A stretch of DNA of 41,553 nt from Candidatus Nitrotoga sp. BS (GCF_927797785.1 NZ_CAKMLL010000076.1:1-41553); one strand, 5' to 3'. Counted from the first letter of the stretch, positions 1-10,095 are shown. Translations and numbers: made by a program. The notes: a model not told the origin generated them from the sequence alone.

Positions 1-76
1 ATGTCACCCCCAGTAATCAATTGAATCTATTCGCGTATTAACCGGACAGCAGTGAAGTGAACCGCAAAGTTTCGTT

Positions 77-604
77 TTGACACCTGAATGTAAGGCGGGC
101 TGTTCATTCTGCTGCAGTCTCAAGGTCGAAGTCTCTGATCCAGAAGCGATCCAAATTGCCCAGCACGTTCAGGGACTTCCTCAGGATGAGAGAGCGAAGC
201 TCATTAAAAAATTGAAACTCGCAGCGGCACGAAAAGCAAACTTGACAGAACCTGTGAGAAGCGATTGTGCCTTCCTCCTTGAAGCAGGCCTTTGTTCCAT
301 TTACACCATCAGGCCATCGGTCTGCCGAAAAGCGCATTCCTTGTCTGTCAAGGCGTGTCAAGAATTGGCTCCCGAGATTCCTCAGAATCTCAACCTTTTG
401 CTCCAATGCGAAGTAATTGCTGCCGGAACCAACGAAGCTTTCCAGCAAAACAACTTGCACGTAGGCAACAATGAGTTGTCTTCCGCCGTACTTGCAGTGC
501 TCGCAACCGTAAATGCAGCTGAAGAGTGGTTTCGAGGCAAACCACTGATCTGCGGGGCAGTCGCAGCATTAAAACCAGGCAGTTCAGACGCTGAATTGTC
601 GTGA
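77..604 (+). CDS. YkgJ-family cysteine-cluster protein, 5' end doubtful
   Basis: The 175-residue product opens with C5-x3-C9-x2-C12-C13, followed by C64, C73, C83 and C93. This spaced pattern is typical of YkgJ/UPF0153 proteins, which are thought to bind zinc or an Fe-S cluster. The exact function is unknown. The only start in frame is a TTG at 77. The frame is open back to a stop at 53-55, with no ATG and no Shine-Dalgarno sequence. Family members usually carry some tens of residues before the first cysteine, so the 5' end may be truncated or frame-shifted. A hairpin terminator follows directly. The family is fairly certain, the start is not. Confidence 0.7.
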   Translation: MTPECKAGCSFCCSLKVEVSDPEAIQIAQHVQGLPQDERAKLIKKLKLAAARKANLTEPVRSDCAFLLEAGLCSIYTIRPSVCRKAHSLSVKACQELAPEIPQNLNLLLQCEVIAAGTNEAFQQNNLHVGNNELSSAVLAVLATVNAAEEWFRGKPLICGAVAALKPGSSDAELS

Positions 605-612
605 ATACTAAA

Positions 613-636
613 AACCACCGGCTTTAGCCGGTGGTT
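613..636. terminator. Bidirectional hairpin terminator
   Basis: CCACCGGC-TTTA-GCCGGTGG forms an 8-bp perfect stem, extended by A-T pairs. It lies between the stop of the YkgJ gene and the stop of the convergent M48 gene. Read on the minus strand the stem runs into five T, and on the plus strand into TTGTTT, so it can serve both genes. Confidence 0.85.
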
Positions 637-676
637 GTTTAGTCGCGTATTGTCTAATTAGAGGTACCCCGGCGCA

Positions 677-1627
677 TTATCTGGCTTTCACGTATTGCTG
701 AAAGCGGGTGGCTAGGAACGGCAGGCCTTGAATATCTGAATAGCCGTTTAGCGCTGAGTTGATTTTAGAGATACGTTCGGTGGTAGAAGGATGGGTTGAA
801 AAAAACACGGATTCGGCATGGCCTTCTTCTTTAGCTAAGGTCTGAAGGTAATCCTTTAACCCTTGTGGGTGATACCCCGCTCGGTACGCATACTCCACGC
901 CCACCGCGTCGGCTTCGAATTCTTTTTCCTTATCCAAGCCCTTGGTAAACAGTAAATCAGTCAATTGACCGATAGCGTTGGAAAACATTTTAGGGTCTTT
1001 TTTCATGGCTGTCAGCGAGAGTTCTGAGATGCTGCCCAATACTGCCCCGCGTCTGATGGTGTCTAACATGTGCCGCTTGGTGACATGTGCGATTTCATGC
1101 GCTAGTATACCTCCCAGTTCGGCTTCGTTTTTCAACGTCTTCAGGAGGCCAACGGTGATGAAGATATAACCACCGGGTGCAGCAAAGGCATTTTGTTCAG
1201 GAGTGTTTAAAATCGCGAAGTGATAGTTGAGGGTTGGTCGGTCAGATACTTCGGCAATCGTTTTTCCGACCAGATTGATGTAGCGATTCCAGGCCTGATT
1301 GGGATATTCACCACCAAAACGGCTGAAGGCTTCCACGGCCACAGCTTCTCCCAACACAATTTCCTCTTCTTCGCCTATGGGCTGAAGAGCCCCTACTACG
1401 CCGACCCCTTTTTTGACGAGATCTATTTCGTTCTTTTTTACGCCAAACAGTCCACCGATACCATCAAGAAGACCAGGTTGTTGGTCTGCGGCTTTTTCTT
1501 GAGCGGGGCTATCCGTCTTTTGTTTCGGCACGGGTTTCAATATGTCGTCAAAAAACCCACTCATGGCGGTGGTGGGAAGAAACAAACACAAGAGGGTAAA
1601 GCTACCGAGCATCATAATTCGTTTCAT
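677..1627 (-). CDS. Exported M48-family zinc metalloprotease
   Basis: The 316-aa product has an N-terminal signal peptide (about residues 1-23, no lipobox cysteine). The zincin motif is H177-E178-I-A-H181, followed by the M48 glutamate segment EFEADAVG and the C-terminal STHPSTTERI motif of BepA/LoiP-like peptidases. Such enzymes act in the periplasm on misfolded or misassembled envelope proteins. The start overlaps the stop of the upstream SH3 gene as ATGA and has a purine-rich ribosome-binding site (GGGGGA), so translation is probably coupled. It is the last gene of the five-gene minus-strand cluster, before the 613-636 terminator. Its substrate is unknown, but the context suggests work with the CHAT protein. 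Confidence 0.9.
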   Translation of the reverse strand: MKRIMMLGSFTLLCLFLPTTAMSGFFDDILKPVPKQKTDSPAQEKAADQQPGLLDGIGGLFGVKKNEIDLVKKGVGVVGALQPIGEEEEIVLGEAVAVEAFSRFGGEYPNQAWNRYINLVGKTIAEVSDRPTLNYHFAILNTPEQNAFAAPGGYIFITVGLLKTLKNEAELGGILAHEIAHVTKRHMLDTIRRGAVLGSISELSLTAMKKDPKMFSNAIGQLTDLLFTKGLDKEKEFEADAVGVEYAYRAGYHPQGLKDYLQTLAKEEGHAESVFFSTHPSTTERISKINSALNGYSDIQGLPFLATRFQQYVKAR

Positions 1628-2187
1628 TTGGCATCCCCCGAAAATTCACCTAAGCGGCCTGATTTCTTAAATTCCATGAGATCATTCGTTGCCAATGAAA
1701 AGGCTTCCATGCGATCCACGGCATCACGGTGTTTCTGGCTAATTTGTTTATCTTTGGCATATTGTTCAGTGGTTTCTTTAAGGCCGCGAATGCTGCCCCC
1801 GGATCGGGATTCGCGGGCAGCAATGGTATTTCGCCCCACAAGGCTTGAGAGACCCGAGCCTCCCCCTGAAGTAGGCTTTTCTTCTGATAGCCGAAATTTA
1901 AATACCCAGCCATTTTTTCCTTTTGTCGTTTTGACCTTGGCTACCCGGCCTTCTTCACTAAGTACCGTGACGGCATCGCCAAGATTGAGGGTCTCAACTA
2001 ACGCGGAGGTGGAAGATTTTTCGGCCGTGACCTTCACACCATCCTGTTTGGCGTACCACGTACCTGCCCAAGAGTAGGAGGGCAGGCTTATAACACTGAA
2101 CAACACGATGGTCAGCGCAATGAGAGGGTGAATGGAGAACGAGTCTCCAATGTACTTCTGTTTTTTCTGATGGTTGAAAGGTGTCAT
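1624..2187 (-). CDS. Exported bacterial SH3-domain protein
   Basis: The 187-aa product has a hydrophobic N-terminal segment around residues 23-40, ending in a likely signal-peptidase site near SWAGTWYAK. A bacterial SH3 (SH3_3-type) fold follows at about residues 41-105, with the typical run GDAVTVLSEEGRVAKVKT..GKNGWVFKFRL. The C-terminal half is charged and probably helical. Bacterial SH3 domains bind peptidoglycan or proteins. The gene overlaps the genes on both sides by ATGA (1624-1627 and 2184-2187), and a GGAGA ribosome-binding site sits upstream of its ATG. Tight coupling suggests it is a partner or adaptor of the CHAT protein and the M48 protease. Confidence 0.8.
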   Translation of the reverse strand: MTPFNHQKKQKYIGDSFSIHPLIALTIVLFSVISLPSYSWAGTWYAKQDGVKVTAEKSSTSALVETLNLGDAVTVLSEEGRVAKVKTTKGKNGWVFKFRLSEEKPTSGGGSGLSSLVGRNTIAARESRSGGSIRGLKETTEQYAKDKQISQKHRDAVDRMEAFSLATNDLMEFKKSGRLGEFSGDAK

Positions 2188-5100
2188 TTATAGTCTCCGA
2201 TTAAACTGAACCCTGCCCAAAAGGATGGGTGGGGGAAATCCTTTTTGACGAGAAGTTGCGCTTGACGCAAACTTTTGGCTTTATTGGCTGTGACATAATT
2301 CCGATAAAAATGTTTCATGAGTACCGACGTTGAAAGGTCATCCACCCGCCACAACGCGGAGACCAAGGCATGGGTACCGGCATAGATAAACGCGCGGTTG
2401 AGACCGATGAGCTCTCCGGCTTCCAGTTTACCAAGGCCCGTTTGGCAGGCACTTAAGGTGACCAAATCTGCGTTGATTTCCAACCCAAAAATCTCTTGCA
2501 CGGTCAGCTGCCGATTTTCCGGGTTTTCCGAGGCCAGCCAGAGTGAGGACAGCAGCGGATTGCCCTCATCGAATTCCCCGTGAGCCGCCAAGTGGATGAT
2601 GCCATAGCGGGAGATATTCTTCACTACCCATTCTTTGGTGGCTTTTGTGCCGGTCAGAATATCCATATTGGGATAATTCCATTGGATACTTTTGGCCTCT
2701 AATTCGGCCAGTGGAAGATCGTAATTGAAATTTCCTAAATCAGGGTTCCCGATCGCGAGGACTTTGTTATTTTTGATTTCTTGACGTTTAGCGAAGGTGA
2801 ATTGAAAGACAGAAGCCGAAGGCGCGTAAAAGAGCGGGATGTCATCCACCAGATACGCGGGGCCATGTTTAAGCGCAGCGAAAGAAAGAAAGTGAAGAGG
2901 CCCATCGGGAACAATTCCCAAATACTCCAGCTTTGTGATCTCCGGTGCAACTGGCAGAATCAGGGACGCATAGAGTTTTTGTAACTCATCCTCCACTGGT
3001 TCCAGATGCTGAACGAGTTGCCGGTAGCGGGTCACTAATCGAGTGAGCTCTTCCTCCTTCGCCGAGATGGTACGAAAAACTGTTCGTTCGTTGGTGATGA
3101 GCCACAAGTAGAGTTGATCTTTCGTTATGAAATAGGTCAGTAACCCCACTCCAGGCGCCAAAAGTTGTTGGACCCCTTTCAGGTTTAATGGATCCACAGA
3201 GACAAAACTGCTGAGGTCGGGATTTGTCTGTTTCAACTCCAAAACCGCTTCTTGATACCGGATTTTAGTATTGCGATATCGTTTCTCGAGGTCGGCAGGG
3301 GGCTTCTCATACGACCCCAGTTCTGACTTGAGCGAATTCACCGTGGAAGCCAAGGTATTGATCTTGTTCCAGGTTTCCTGATCCCCTTCTTTTTTGAACG
3401 AGAGCTTTTGATTGCCCAGCAAGTCGATAAAACTTCGGGACCGTGAGCGTTCTAAAAAATTAAAGGCATCATCGGTACGGTTCATGGTAATCAGCAGAGT
3501 GATGATGTCCCGGTACAGATCCAGTTTGTTGTTCTGGAAGCTGTTGCGGAGCTCATCAATCTTCAACGTCGCCCGCATGCCTTCCACCACCTCAACACCT
3601 TTGGTAAACCAGGTTAATGCGTCAGAGGTCTTTCCCTGTTCCTGCAATAACGTAGCCTTACCCGCCGCCGCCCGCCACTCTACTTCCTTAATGCCATATC
3701 GCTGAGATAGCTCATGCGCTCGTTCATAATAGCCAAGAGCTTGTTGAGGTCGCGCAAGCGCCTTGTTTACATTGCCCAGTTCCAATAAGGCTTTGACCCA
3801 ATTAATGACATTGTGGATGTCGGCGCTGATCTGCTCGGCTTTAAGGAAATGGCCTTCGGCTTCTTCCAATTGGCCCAAGGCCAATAAGGAAATACCGATA
3901 TTGCGATGGTCATAGCCTAAGCCCCATTGACTCTTGAGGCTCTCGTCAAGGGATTTCGCCTGTTGGAAATAGTCCAGTGCAGTGACGTGGTCGCCCCGTT
4001 GCCGGTAGATCAGACCAAGGTTGTTAAGTGAAGAGGCCAACTCGGTTTGAATATTGGAAGACCGACTAAGCGTGACTGCGTCCTGTAAATGGAGCAGTCC
4101 TTTGTCGGTGTCATTGAGTGTCCAGTACATTAATCCGCGCGTATTCTCCACCATGATGCGCAACTGCGAGTCATTCGCCCGTTCTGCAATATTATTTGCC
4201 TGGGTTAATAATTGGAAGGCCGTTTGATAGTTCCCCTGGAACCAGGCCACATTGGCAAGGTAGAGATCGCCTGTTGCCAGGAGCGCGGGATCATCTAATC
4301 TTTTCGCAATAGCGAGGGCCTGGTTGTAGCGTTCAGCAGCCTGGCTGAACAGACCGACTTTTTCAAAGGTCAATCCCACTTCATACAGTACTTCGGCTTC
4401 TCCTTTTGGATCTTTTTGTTCCTGGTAAAGCTTCAGGGCGGCCAGGAAGTTTTCACGGGCTTTTTCATACCGCCCCAACCGAAGGTAATAAATACGGCCG
4501 ATGCGCCGGTATTGAAAAGCCGTGTGCCCCATTTCCCCTATTTCCTGATACAGAGAAAAGGACTGGTTAAATTGTTCCAGGGCTTCCGTATAGGAGCCCA
4601 TGTTTTCGCGCACAATCCCCAATGTGGCTATGCCTTCCGCCAGACGATCAAGCGCTTCGCCTTGTTTCCAAATTTGGTTGGCATGTTCAATGTGCTTCAC
4701 GGCAATGTCAAAATGTTCCAGACGGGAATGAAGGATGCCTAAACGATATTCGGCCTCGGCCCGTTCGTTGACGGGCGTCTTTGATGTGAATGAATTCAGC
4801 AGTTTTTGCTGAAAGAAAATGCCCTTTTCGTAATTTTTGATCTCAAAAGCGGTTTCCACGGCCAGGGTGTTGAGTTCCTTGAAGTCCTTCCGCTTTTGAG
4901 CATGATCGATGAGCGCAAGGGCATGCTCAATGTGTACGAGTGAGGTGGAAAAGTCCTTGGTTTTAAATGCGTTAATAGCATCAGCCACTTCCTGGTCGTA
5001 AATCGAGGTCGCATATTTCTGCCGTTCATCGGTATCCATGCCTGCGAATCCGTAGTGGCGGAAAAGGTATTTTGCCGTGTCTTGCCCCCAGATATCCTTA

Positions 5101-8100
5101 GACGCGGCTACCACAGCTTTATCGGGAGGAAGGCTGTTGAGATTCGATAAATATTGGTTCAGAAACTGAGCCGCAATTTTGGGATCAACCGTAGTTCGGC
5201 TCATGATGACATGAGGAAAACCGGCGCGAAGAAGAGAGGAAATCAGCGCCCGTGGAGAAGGCGACGTGGACGGGACGCCGCCGAACAACAGGATCGAATG
5301 ATGCTGATTACCGGAAAAATCGAGCACTGAGGCAAATTCTCGAACAGCCTTATCTTGCTGAACTTCAAAGGCGAACGCATCCGCAGGTTTAAGAAATGCC
5401 GCGATGTTAGTTTTGGCAGCCAGTAGGCGATCGTGAGCCTCGACCCCGCTAAATTGTTGAAGCACAAATGGAATGTCTCCCGCAGTCGAAGGCGTGGAAG
5501 CTTGAAAGCCACTTGGCGTGGAGATGTGAGAAAAAAAGAGGCTGCGCTGATGATAGCCATTCAGAAAGTCGTAAAAGTTGCTGACCCAAGTGAGCGGCTT
5601 TTTGTCAATCGCCAGTGAAGAGAGGGAGGATTCCAGTTCCTGCGGTATCGAGAGATAGGCAGAGGCCGATTGGCCAAGCCGCTGATGAAATTCTTTATCC
5701 CCGGCGATCCCTTTCTCTGTCACTACCAGAGGGCTGTAATGGAGCGTCTTCCCGTTATGAATAAAGCCATGATATCCTCGCATTCCTTGGACTATTTTTA
5801 AATAGGGGCGCTGTGCGTCGACTCCCAACGATAACAGTTCTTTGGTTTGAGGATAGGCCCAGAAGGACGCGGTGGCCCATGGATGTTCTTCAAACAGGGC
5901 ATATAGAACGTCCTGAAGGGCAGCAGCATGTTCTGCAATGGCCGCGTTGTCACCCTGACTTCTGGCTTGCCGAAGTTTTTCGAGTAGCGATTTCAATTCG
6001 GGTTCATAGCTGCCCAAGCCTTTGAGAAAAAAGTCCTCACCAAGCGCTTCATAAATGACGCTGGTCATTTGTCGAATGCTCAATTGTTCAGCCACGGTAA
6101 AGGCGTCGTCGGGTCGTCCGTCAGTGATCAATTGGTCGACCGAGAGTCGAGTCAGACGTTCGTACGCCGGCCCAGTGTTGGCCTGTCCTGTTCGGGGGTC
6201 GGTTTGCGCGGGAAAACGAAGGACGGTCTCAACGGATTTTTCGAGGAATTGTTTCCGCGTGAGAGGGTCGCTGGTATTTTCTGCCTGTGCCAAATACCAT
6301 AACCAGCTATTGGCTGTTTGTTGATCCTCCACCAGTTTGAGGAGATATTCCCGGATGCGGCTAGAGATCTGAGGCTGGTCTGCTGTTCGTGCTAATTCGG
6401 CCTGATTTAACTTCACCAGAAATAGAGCGGGGAGACGCTCACTGCTGGAGAATAAATCTGGCTTCTGCAGGAGCAATTCGGCTTTCTGATAATACGACCA
6501 CGGTAGCGTTCTGGAGGCAAATTGCTCATGCATGCGTTGAACGGCTTCCTCCGGCTTGAGGTGCTGGTCTGGTGCTGGTTCGGGGAGAAGCGAGAGGAGC
6601 AAAGCCGTGTTGGTGAGCGTGTAAAATAAATTGCGGTTTTCATAGTTCCGTTTCTGGAGATCCTGAATGCCGGAGGTGATCGCCTCCACCAAGCTCTGGT
6701 CGGGTGTGTGGCCTTGCAGGACATTTTCTACGGCCAGTTGAGAAAGGTTGTAGATGTTGATGCTAGTCCCAAAAGGTACATCCAACGCTCGGGTGACATT
6801 CAATGATTGACGAAAGAACTCTATGGCCTGATCAGGCTCATGTAACTTGTGCGAAAGAACTCCTAGATGATTGAGGACAATTGCTTTTTCAGTCATGGTC
6901 GCAGCATCCTGTTTCGCCGGAGACTGCTGATTGAGGAGCGCGAGTTTTTTGCGATAAAAATCTCGAGCGGGTGCAGCTTCGTCTAATTGCTCATAGGTGC
7001 TGGCAATGTAACTGAACATAAGCTTTTGTTCACCCATCAGATCGAACCCGCTGGCGGCTTGAGAATCGCTTTCACCACCAAGAGCCACATTGACATTGAA
7101 CAGGCCTGATCCCTTTGAAAGGGTTTTACCACCATCAGCCTTGAGACGGTCTAAGCTGGCAAAGTAACTGCCCAACGCCTGTTTTAGCTCATCCCGTCCA
7201 CCGGTTTTGCTGGCGCGGCTCAGGTTAAACAAATTAACCCCGATATTTCTCTGCAGAAGGGTGACGTTTTTTTCTTGCCCCAGTTCACGGTTGATATCCA
7301 AAGCATGGGCATAGGCTTCAATGGCTTTGGCATGTTGTCCGATGTCCTGGTGGGACAATCCGATGCGTTCCAGAATTTCTGCTTTAAGGCCAGGTTGGTC
7401 GGGAGGAACGATACGCAAAGCCAACTGATATTGCACCAACGACTCTTCACTGTGTCTGGATTTAAAACTGGCCTCTCCATAATTTTTACGATAGAGCATT
7501 TCGGTGACGTTCTCTCCGGTCGGAGCGAATTGAACCTCCCGCTGCCGGTAATGCCGATAAGCTTCGCGGGCACTCGAAAGTGCCAGATAGGTGTTCCCCA
7601 AATTCAAGAGCAGTTGTGATTCCACTTCCGGGAAGCGGCTAACGTCGTTCATCTCCAGTGCGATGCGATACTCTTGCTCGGCTTTCTCAAGATACCCTTT
7701 GTTGCCGGAAGTCCGTTCAGTTTGTTCGTAGGCCCATCCCAGTGTTTGATGAACATACCCCATGGCGGGATCTTTTTCCATGGCACGTTGAAGCAGGCGG
7801 ATCACCAAGGGAAGATTCGGCGGCTCGGTATACGATAACGCCAAGGCTTGGCCATATTGATACACCGCATGATCAGGATTTGCTTTGACTAAGTTGGTAT
7901 ACCAAGCTTGGACCTCTTGGGTTTCCTTGAGCATGGCTTTGGTTTCGATATATGCCCGGTGGGCTTCCACGGATTCAGGATATTGATCGATGAGCTGTTT
8001 AAGAGATTTTGCGGCAATGCGTGTCTCCCCCACCTTCCGATCTTTTAGCGCTTTTTTTACCAGTTGTAAAATGAGAAGACTCTTGCTTCTTTCGAGTTCA

Positions 8101-9965
8101 GCCTGATCTTCTCCGGTAAATTTGCTCAAGGCGGCATAGGTATCCGCCGCTTCTTGATACCGTTCCGCGCCCGAAAGAATCGTGGCTTTTTTTCGATAGG
8201 CCTGGATGAGGAGATCGTTGGGAAGGTCCTGAGCCGAGACGATAAAACCCAGGGTTTCCAGAGCAGACAGTTGTTCTCCCTGTTCGTAGTAAAGGTCGGC
8301 GATGGTGAGTCGAGTGGTGGCGATCAACACGGGAAGGTCGCGGTGCTGGGAGATCAACGCGTTTAATGCTGTCACGCGATCTTGAATCGTCTCTCCCTGC
8401 TGGGAGAGAGAAATGACCTTTTGAATGGCACGTTTACCCCAGGAAGATCGTTCGCCGAATAAGTGAATCACATCCACGAATACACGAATCACATTGGGAG
8501 CGTCTCCCAGAATCCGGTAGGTTTCGCCTCTGGTGAATAGGCCTTTGGCACGAATCTCCTTATTCGGCACGTCGTCGACTTTTACCAGGTAATCCAACGC
8601 CGTGAGAGGATCTTCCGCAAAGAGGTAAAGTCGTCCGGCCTCTATCAAGGCTTGGCCGTAAACCTCTTCTATGTTCCGGTGCTCTTGCCCAATGGCCATG
8701 AGCTCAGACGCGCCTGTGCTAACTAACCGGCGTCTCGCTGAAGAGCTGACGCCCTTGGCCTGCTCTTGAATATTCAAGACAATGGTGTAAATCCTGGCTA
8801 ATGCTCCGATCCGGCCTGATTGTTTGGTGTAGGGTTCCAAAGACTGGCGAGCAGCAAGAAAGTTTCCTTCTTGTGTCTGTGCCTCGGCGAGAGAAAAATC
8901 GAATTCTGCTCGTGCGTCAGATGGCTGTTGTGCTAACAGATTGTGAGAAATGTTAGTCAGAACCAAGAGCGCCATATCCATCTGGCCATGATCTTGATAC
9001 GAGGCCACCAATGTTTTGGCTTGATCGAGGTTGGTATAGTCTTTGAGGAACGCGGGGATATTGATCCGGAAAATATCTCCGGCTTTCAAATCGGAGTAAT
9101 ACAGGAAATCCCCCGAAACAGCAGGGTAAAGATGAAATTGGTGCGCCGGAGTGATCCGATAAAGGCCTTGGAATTGATGCGACTGCGAGTCCCGATATTT
9201 CATCCAAATAGACGATTCATCATCGGTATCGACTAGCCCATCGCCGTTGGTATCTTGTTCATATCGGGCAAAAAAGTGCGGGCGGTTCGTAGTAGGCTCT
9301 GCCGGGTGACGATCCAACACCGGCCAGAGATCCAGAGCATTCCCATCTTGACCGAGTGGAGTTGAGCTTTTGTCCTGAAGATTCATCAGAGTCAGCTGTG
9401 TGCCATTGGAATACAGGAGCTGTCCCTGGCCATTTACGGAAAAGCTGGTGGCTTGGGGCACGATCAATTCTTCTGATTGTTTTGAAAAAGATTTCCGGTA
9501 AATGGCTGACGTGCCTTGAAGCGGATTGCGTTTAAGATAGAAAAATCCTTTTTCTTCTTGATCCCACTGTGGAAAGGAATCGCCGCTGCTTAAATCCGTG
9601 AGTCGTTCCTCCTTACGGGTAATGAGGTCCAGGAGATACACATCGCCGCGTGGATCGGATTGACGCGACACATACAACAGTCGGGTGCCATCCCGGTTCA
9701 AAGCGGGTTCCTGGTCACTGGCCGGATGCGTGGTCACCTGACGCGGAAGCGCGAGGGAAGAAGTTCCAAGTGGCTGTATCCAAATATCCGCATTCCCGGA
9801 GCGCATGGAGACAAAGGCCATGCTCTGCCCATCCGCAGAGACGGCTGGTTGATAGTCAAAAGCGGGATGCGTAGTCAGCCGTTGCTGCGGAGAGCCATAT
9901 GAATGTGTGGCTCCCAGAAGAAATAGACAAAGACAGAGTAAGTGGATGCAACGATGTGTGTTCAT
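2184..9965 (-). CDS. Giant exported TPR/CHAT caspase-like protein
   Basis: The 2593-aa product has, in order: a signal peptide (1-25); TolB/PD40-like beta-propeller repeats (about 26-310), including an EF-hand-like loop DTNGDGLVDTDD near 240-250; a long TPR array (about 320-1380); a CHAT-like but degenerate region (about 1385-1640); a second TPR array (about 1650-2180); a coiled-coil stretch; and a C-terminal CHAT domain (about 2260-2593). The last domain keeps the caspase-type dyad: H2462 in AAHGEF and C2507 in LSACQTG. CHAT proteases cleave protein targets on a signal. Those best studied, such as the type III-E CRISPR TPR-CHAT protease, are cytoplasmic, whereas this one should be periplasmic or secreted. 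Its stop overlaps the SH3 start as ATGA. The start lacks a strong ribosome-binding site. Target unknown. Confidence 0.92.
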   Translation of the reverse strand: MNTHRCIHLLCLCLFLLGATHSYGSPQQRLTTHPAFDYQPAVSADGQSMAFVSMRSGNADIWIQPLGTSSLALPRQVTTHPASDQEPALNRDGTRLLYVSRQSDPRGDVYLLDLITRKEERLTDLSSGDSFPQWDQEEKGFFYLKRNPLQGTSAIYRKSFSKQSEELIVPQATSFSVNGQGQLLYSNGTQLTLMNLQDKSSTPLGQDGNALDLWPVLDRHPAEPTTNRPHFFARYEQDTNGDGLVDTDDESSIWMKYRDSQSHQFQGLYRITPAHQFHLYPAVSGDFLYYSDLKAGDIFRINIPAFLKDYTNLDQAKTLVASYQDHGQMDMALLVLTNISHNLLAQQPSDARAEFDFSLAEAQTQEGNFLAARQSLEPYTKQSGRIGALARIYTIVLNIQEQAKGVSSSARRRLVSTGASELMAIGQEHRNIEEVYGQALIEAGRLYLFAEDPLTALDYLVKVDDVPNKEIRAKGLFTRGETYRILGDAPNVIRVFVDVIHLFGERSSWGKRAIQKVISLSQQGETIQDRVTALNALISQHRDLPVLIATTRLTIADLYYEQGEQLSALETLGFIVSAQDLPNDLLIQAYRKKATILSGAERYQEAADTYAALSKFTGEDQAELERSKSLLILQLVKKALKDRKVGETRIAAKSLKQLIDQYPESVEAHRAYIETKAMLKETQEVQAWYTNLVKANPDHAVYQYGQALALSYTEPPNLPLVIRLLQRAMEKDPAMGYVHQTLGWAYEQTERTSGNKGYLEKAEQEYRIALEMNDVSRFPEVESQLLLNLGNTYLALSSAREAYRHYRQREVQFAPTGENVTEMLYRKNYGEASFKSRHSEESLVQYQLALRIVPPDQPGLKAEILERIGLSHQDIGQHAKAIEAYAHALDINRELGQEKNVTLLQRNIGVNLFNLSRASKTGGRDELKQALGSYFASLDRLKADGGKTLSKGSGLFNVNVALGGESDSQAASGFDLMGEQKLMFSYIASTYEQLDEAAPARDFYRKKLALLNQQSPAKQDAATMTEKAIVLNHLGVLSHKLHEPDQAIEFFRQSLNVTRALDVPFGTSINIYNLSQLAVENVLQGHTPDQSLVEAITSGIQDLQKRNYENRNLFYTLTNTALLLSLLPEPAPDQHLKPEEAVQRMHEQFASRTLPWSYYQKAELLLQKPDLFSSSERLPALFLVKLNQAELARTADQPQISSRIREYLLKLVEDQQTANSWLWYLAQAENTSDPLTRKQFLEKSVETVLRFPAQTDPRTGQANTGPAYERLTRLSVDQLITDGRPDDAFTVAEQLSIRQMTSVIYEALGEDFFLKGLGSYEPELKSLLEKLRQARSQGDNAAIAEHAAALQDVLYALFEEHPWATASFWAYPQTKELLSLGVDAQRPYLKIVQGMRGYHGFIHNGKTLHYSPLVVTEKGIAGDKEFHQRLGQSASAYLSIPQELESSLSSLAIDKKPLTWVSNFYDFLNGYHQRSLFFSHISTPSGFQASTPSTAGDIPFVLQQFSGVEAHDRLLAAKTNIAAFLKPADAFAFEVQQDKAVREFASVLDFSGNQHHSILLFGGVPSTSPSPRALISSLLRAGFPHVIMSRTTVDPKIAAQFLNQYLSNLNSLPPDKAVVAASKDIWGQDTAKYLFRHYGFAGMDTDERQKYATSIYDQEVADAINAFKTKDFSTSLVHIEHALALIDHAQKRKDFKELNTLAVETAFEIKNYEKGIFFQQKLLNSFTSKTPVNERAEAEYRLGILHSRLEHFDIAVKHIEHANQIWKQGEALDRLAEGIATLGIVRENMGSYTEALEQFNQSFSLYQEIGEMGHTAFQYRRIGRIYYLRLGRYEKARENFLAALKLYQEQKDPKGEAEVLYEVGLTFEKVGLFSQAAERYNQALAIAKRLDDPALLATGDLYLANVAWFQGNYQTAFQLLTQANNIAERANDSQLRIMVENTRGLMYWTLNDTDKGLLHLQDAVTLSRSSNIQTELASSLNNLGLIYRQRGDHVTALDYFQQAKSLDESLKSQWGLGYDHRNIGISLLALGQLEEAEGHFLKAEQISADIHNVINWVKALLELGNVNKALARPQQALGYYERAHELSQRYGIKEVEWRAAAGKATLLQEQGKTSDALTWFTKGVEVVEGMRATLKIDELRNSFQNNKLDLYRDIITLLITMNRTDDAFNFLERSRSRSFIDLLGNQKLSFKKEGDQETWNKINTLASTVNSLKSELGSYEKPPADLEKRYRNTKIRYQEAVLELKQTNPDLSSFVSVDPLNLKGVQQLLAPGVGLLTYFITKDQLYLWLITNERTVFRTISAKEEELTRLVTRYRQLVQHLEPVEDELQKLYASLILPVAPEITKLEYLGIVPDGPLHFLSFAALKHGPAYLVDDIPLFYAPSASVFQFTFAKRQEIKNNKVLAIGNPDLGNFNYDLPLAELEAKSIQWNYPNMDILTGTKATKEWVVKNISRYGIIHLAAHGEFDEGNPLLSSLWLASENPENRQLTVQEIFGLEINADLVTLSACQTGLGKLEAGELIGLNRAFIYAGTHALVSALWRVDDLSTSVLMKHFYRNYVTANKAKSLRQAQLLVKKDFPHPSFWAGFSLIGDYK

Positions 9966-10095
9966 AGAATCAATGACGTGATAGGCAATAAGAAAAAGGT
10001 TAAGCGTTTCTTATCAACAATTTCAAACATTCCACACCCTTGGAGTGACAGGCAAGCGTTAAATGGAGTACCCAAAGCCCGGCCATGTGAGGTTT

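Noticed and set aside
4416-4742. Plus-strand open frames inside the CHAT gene (here and elsewhere from 2.4 to 9.9 kb)
   Set aside because: They are antisense shadows of the 2593-codon gene, without ribosome-binding sites or domains.
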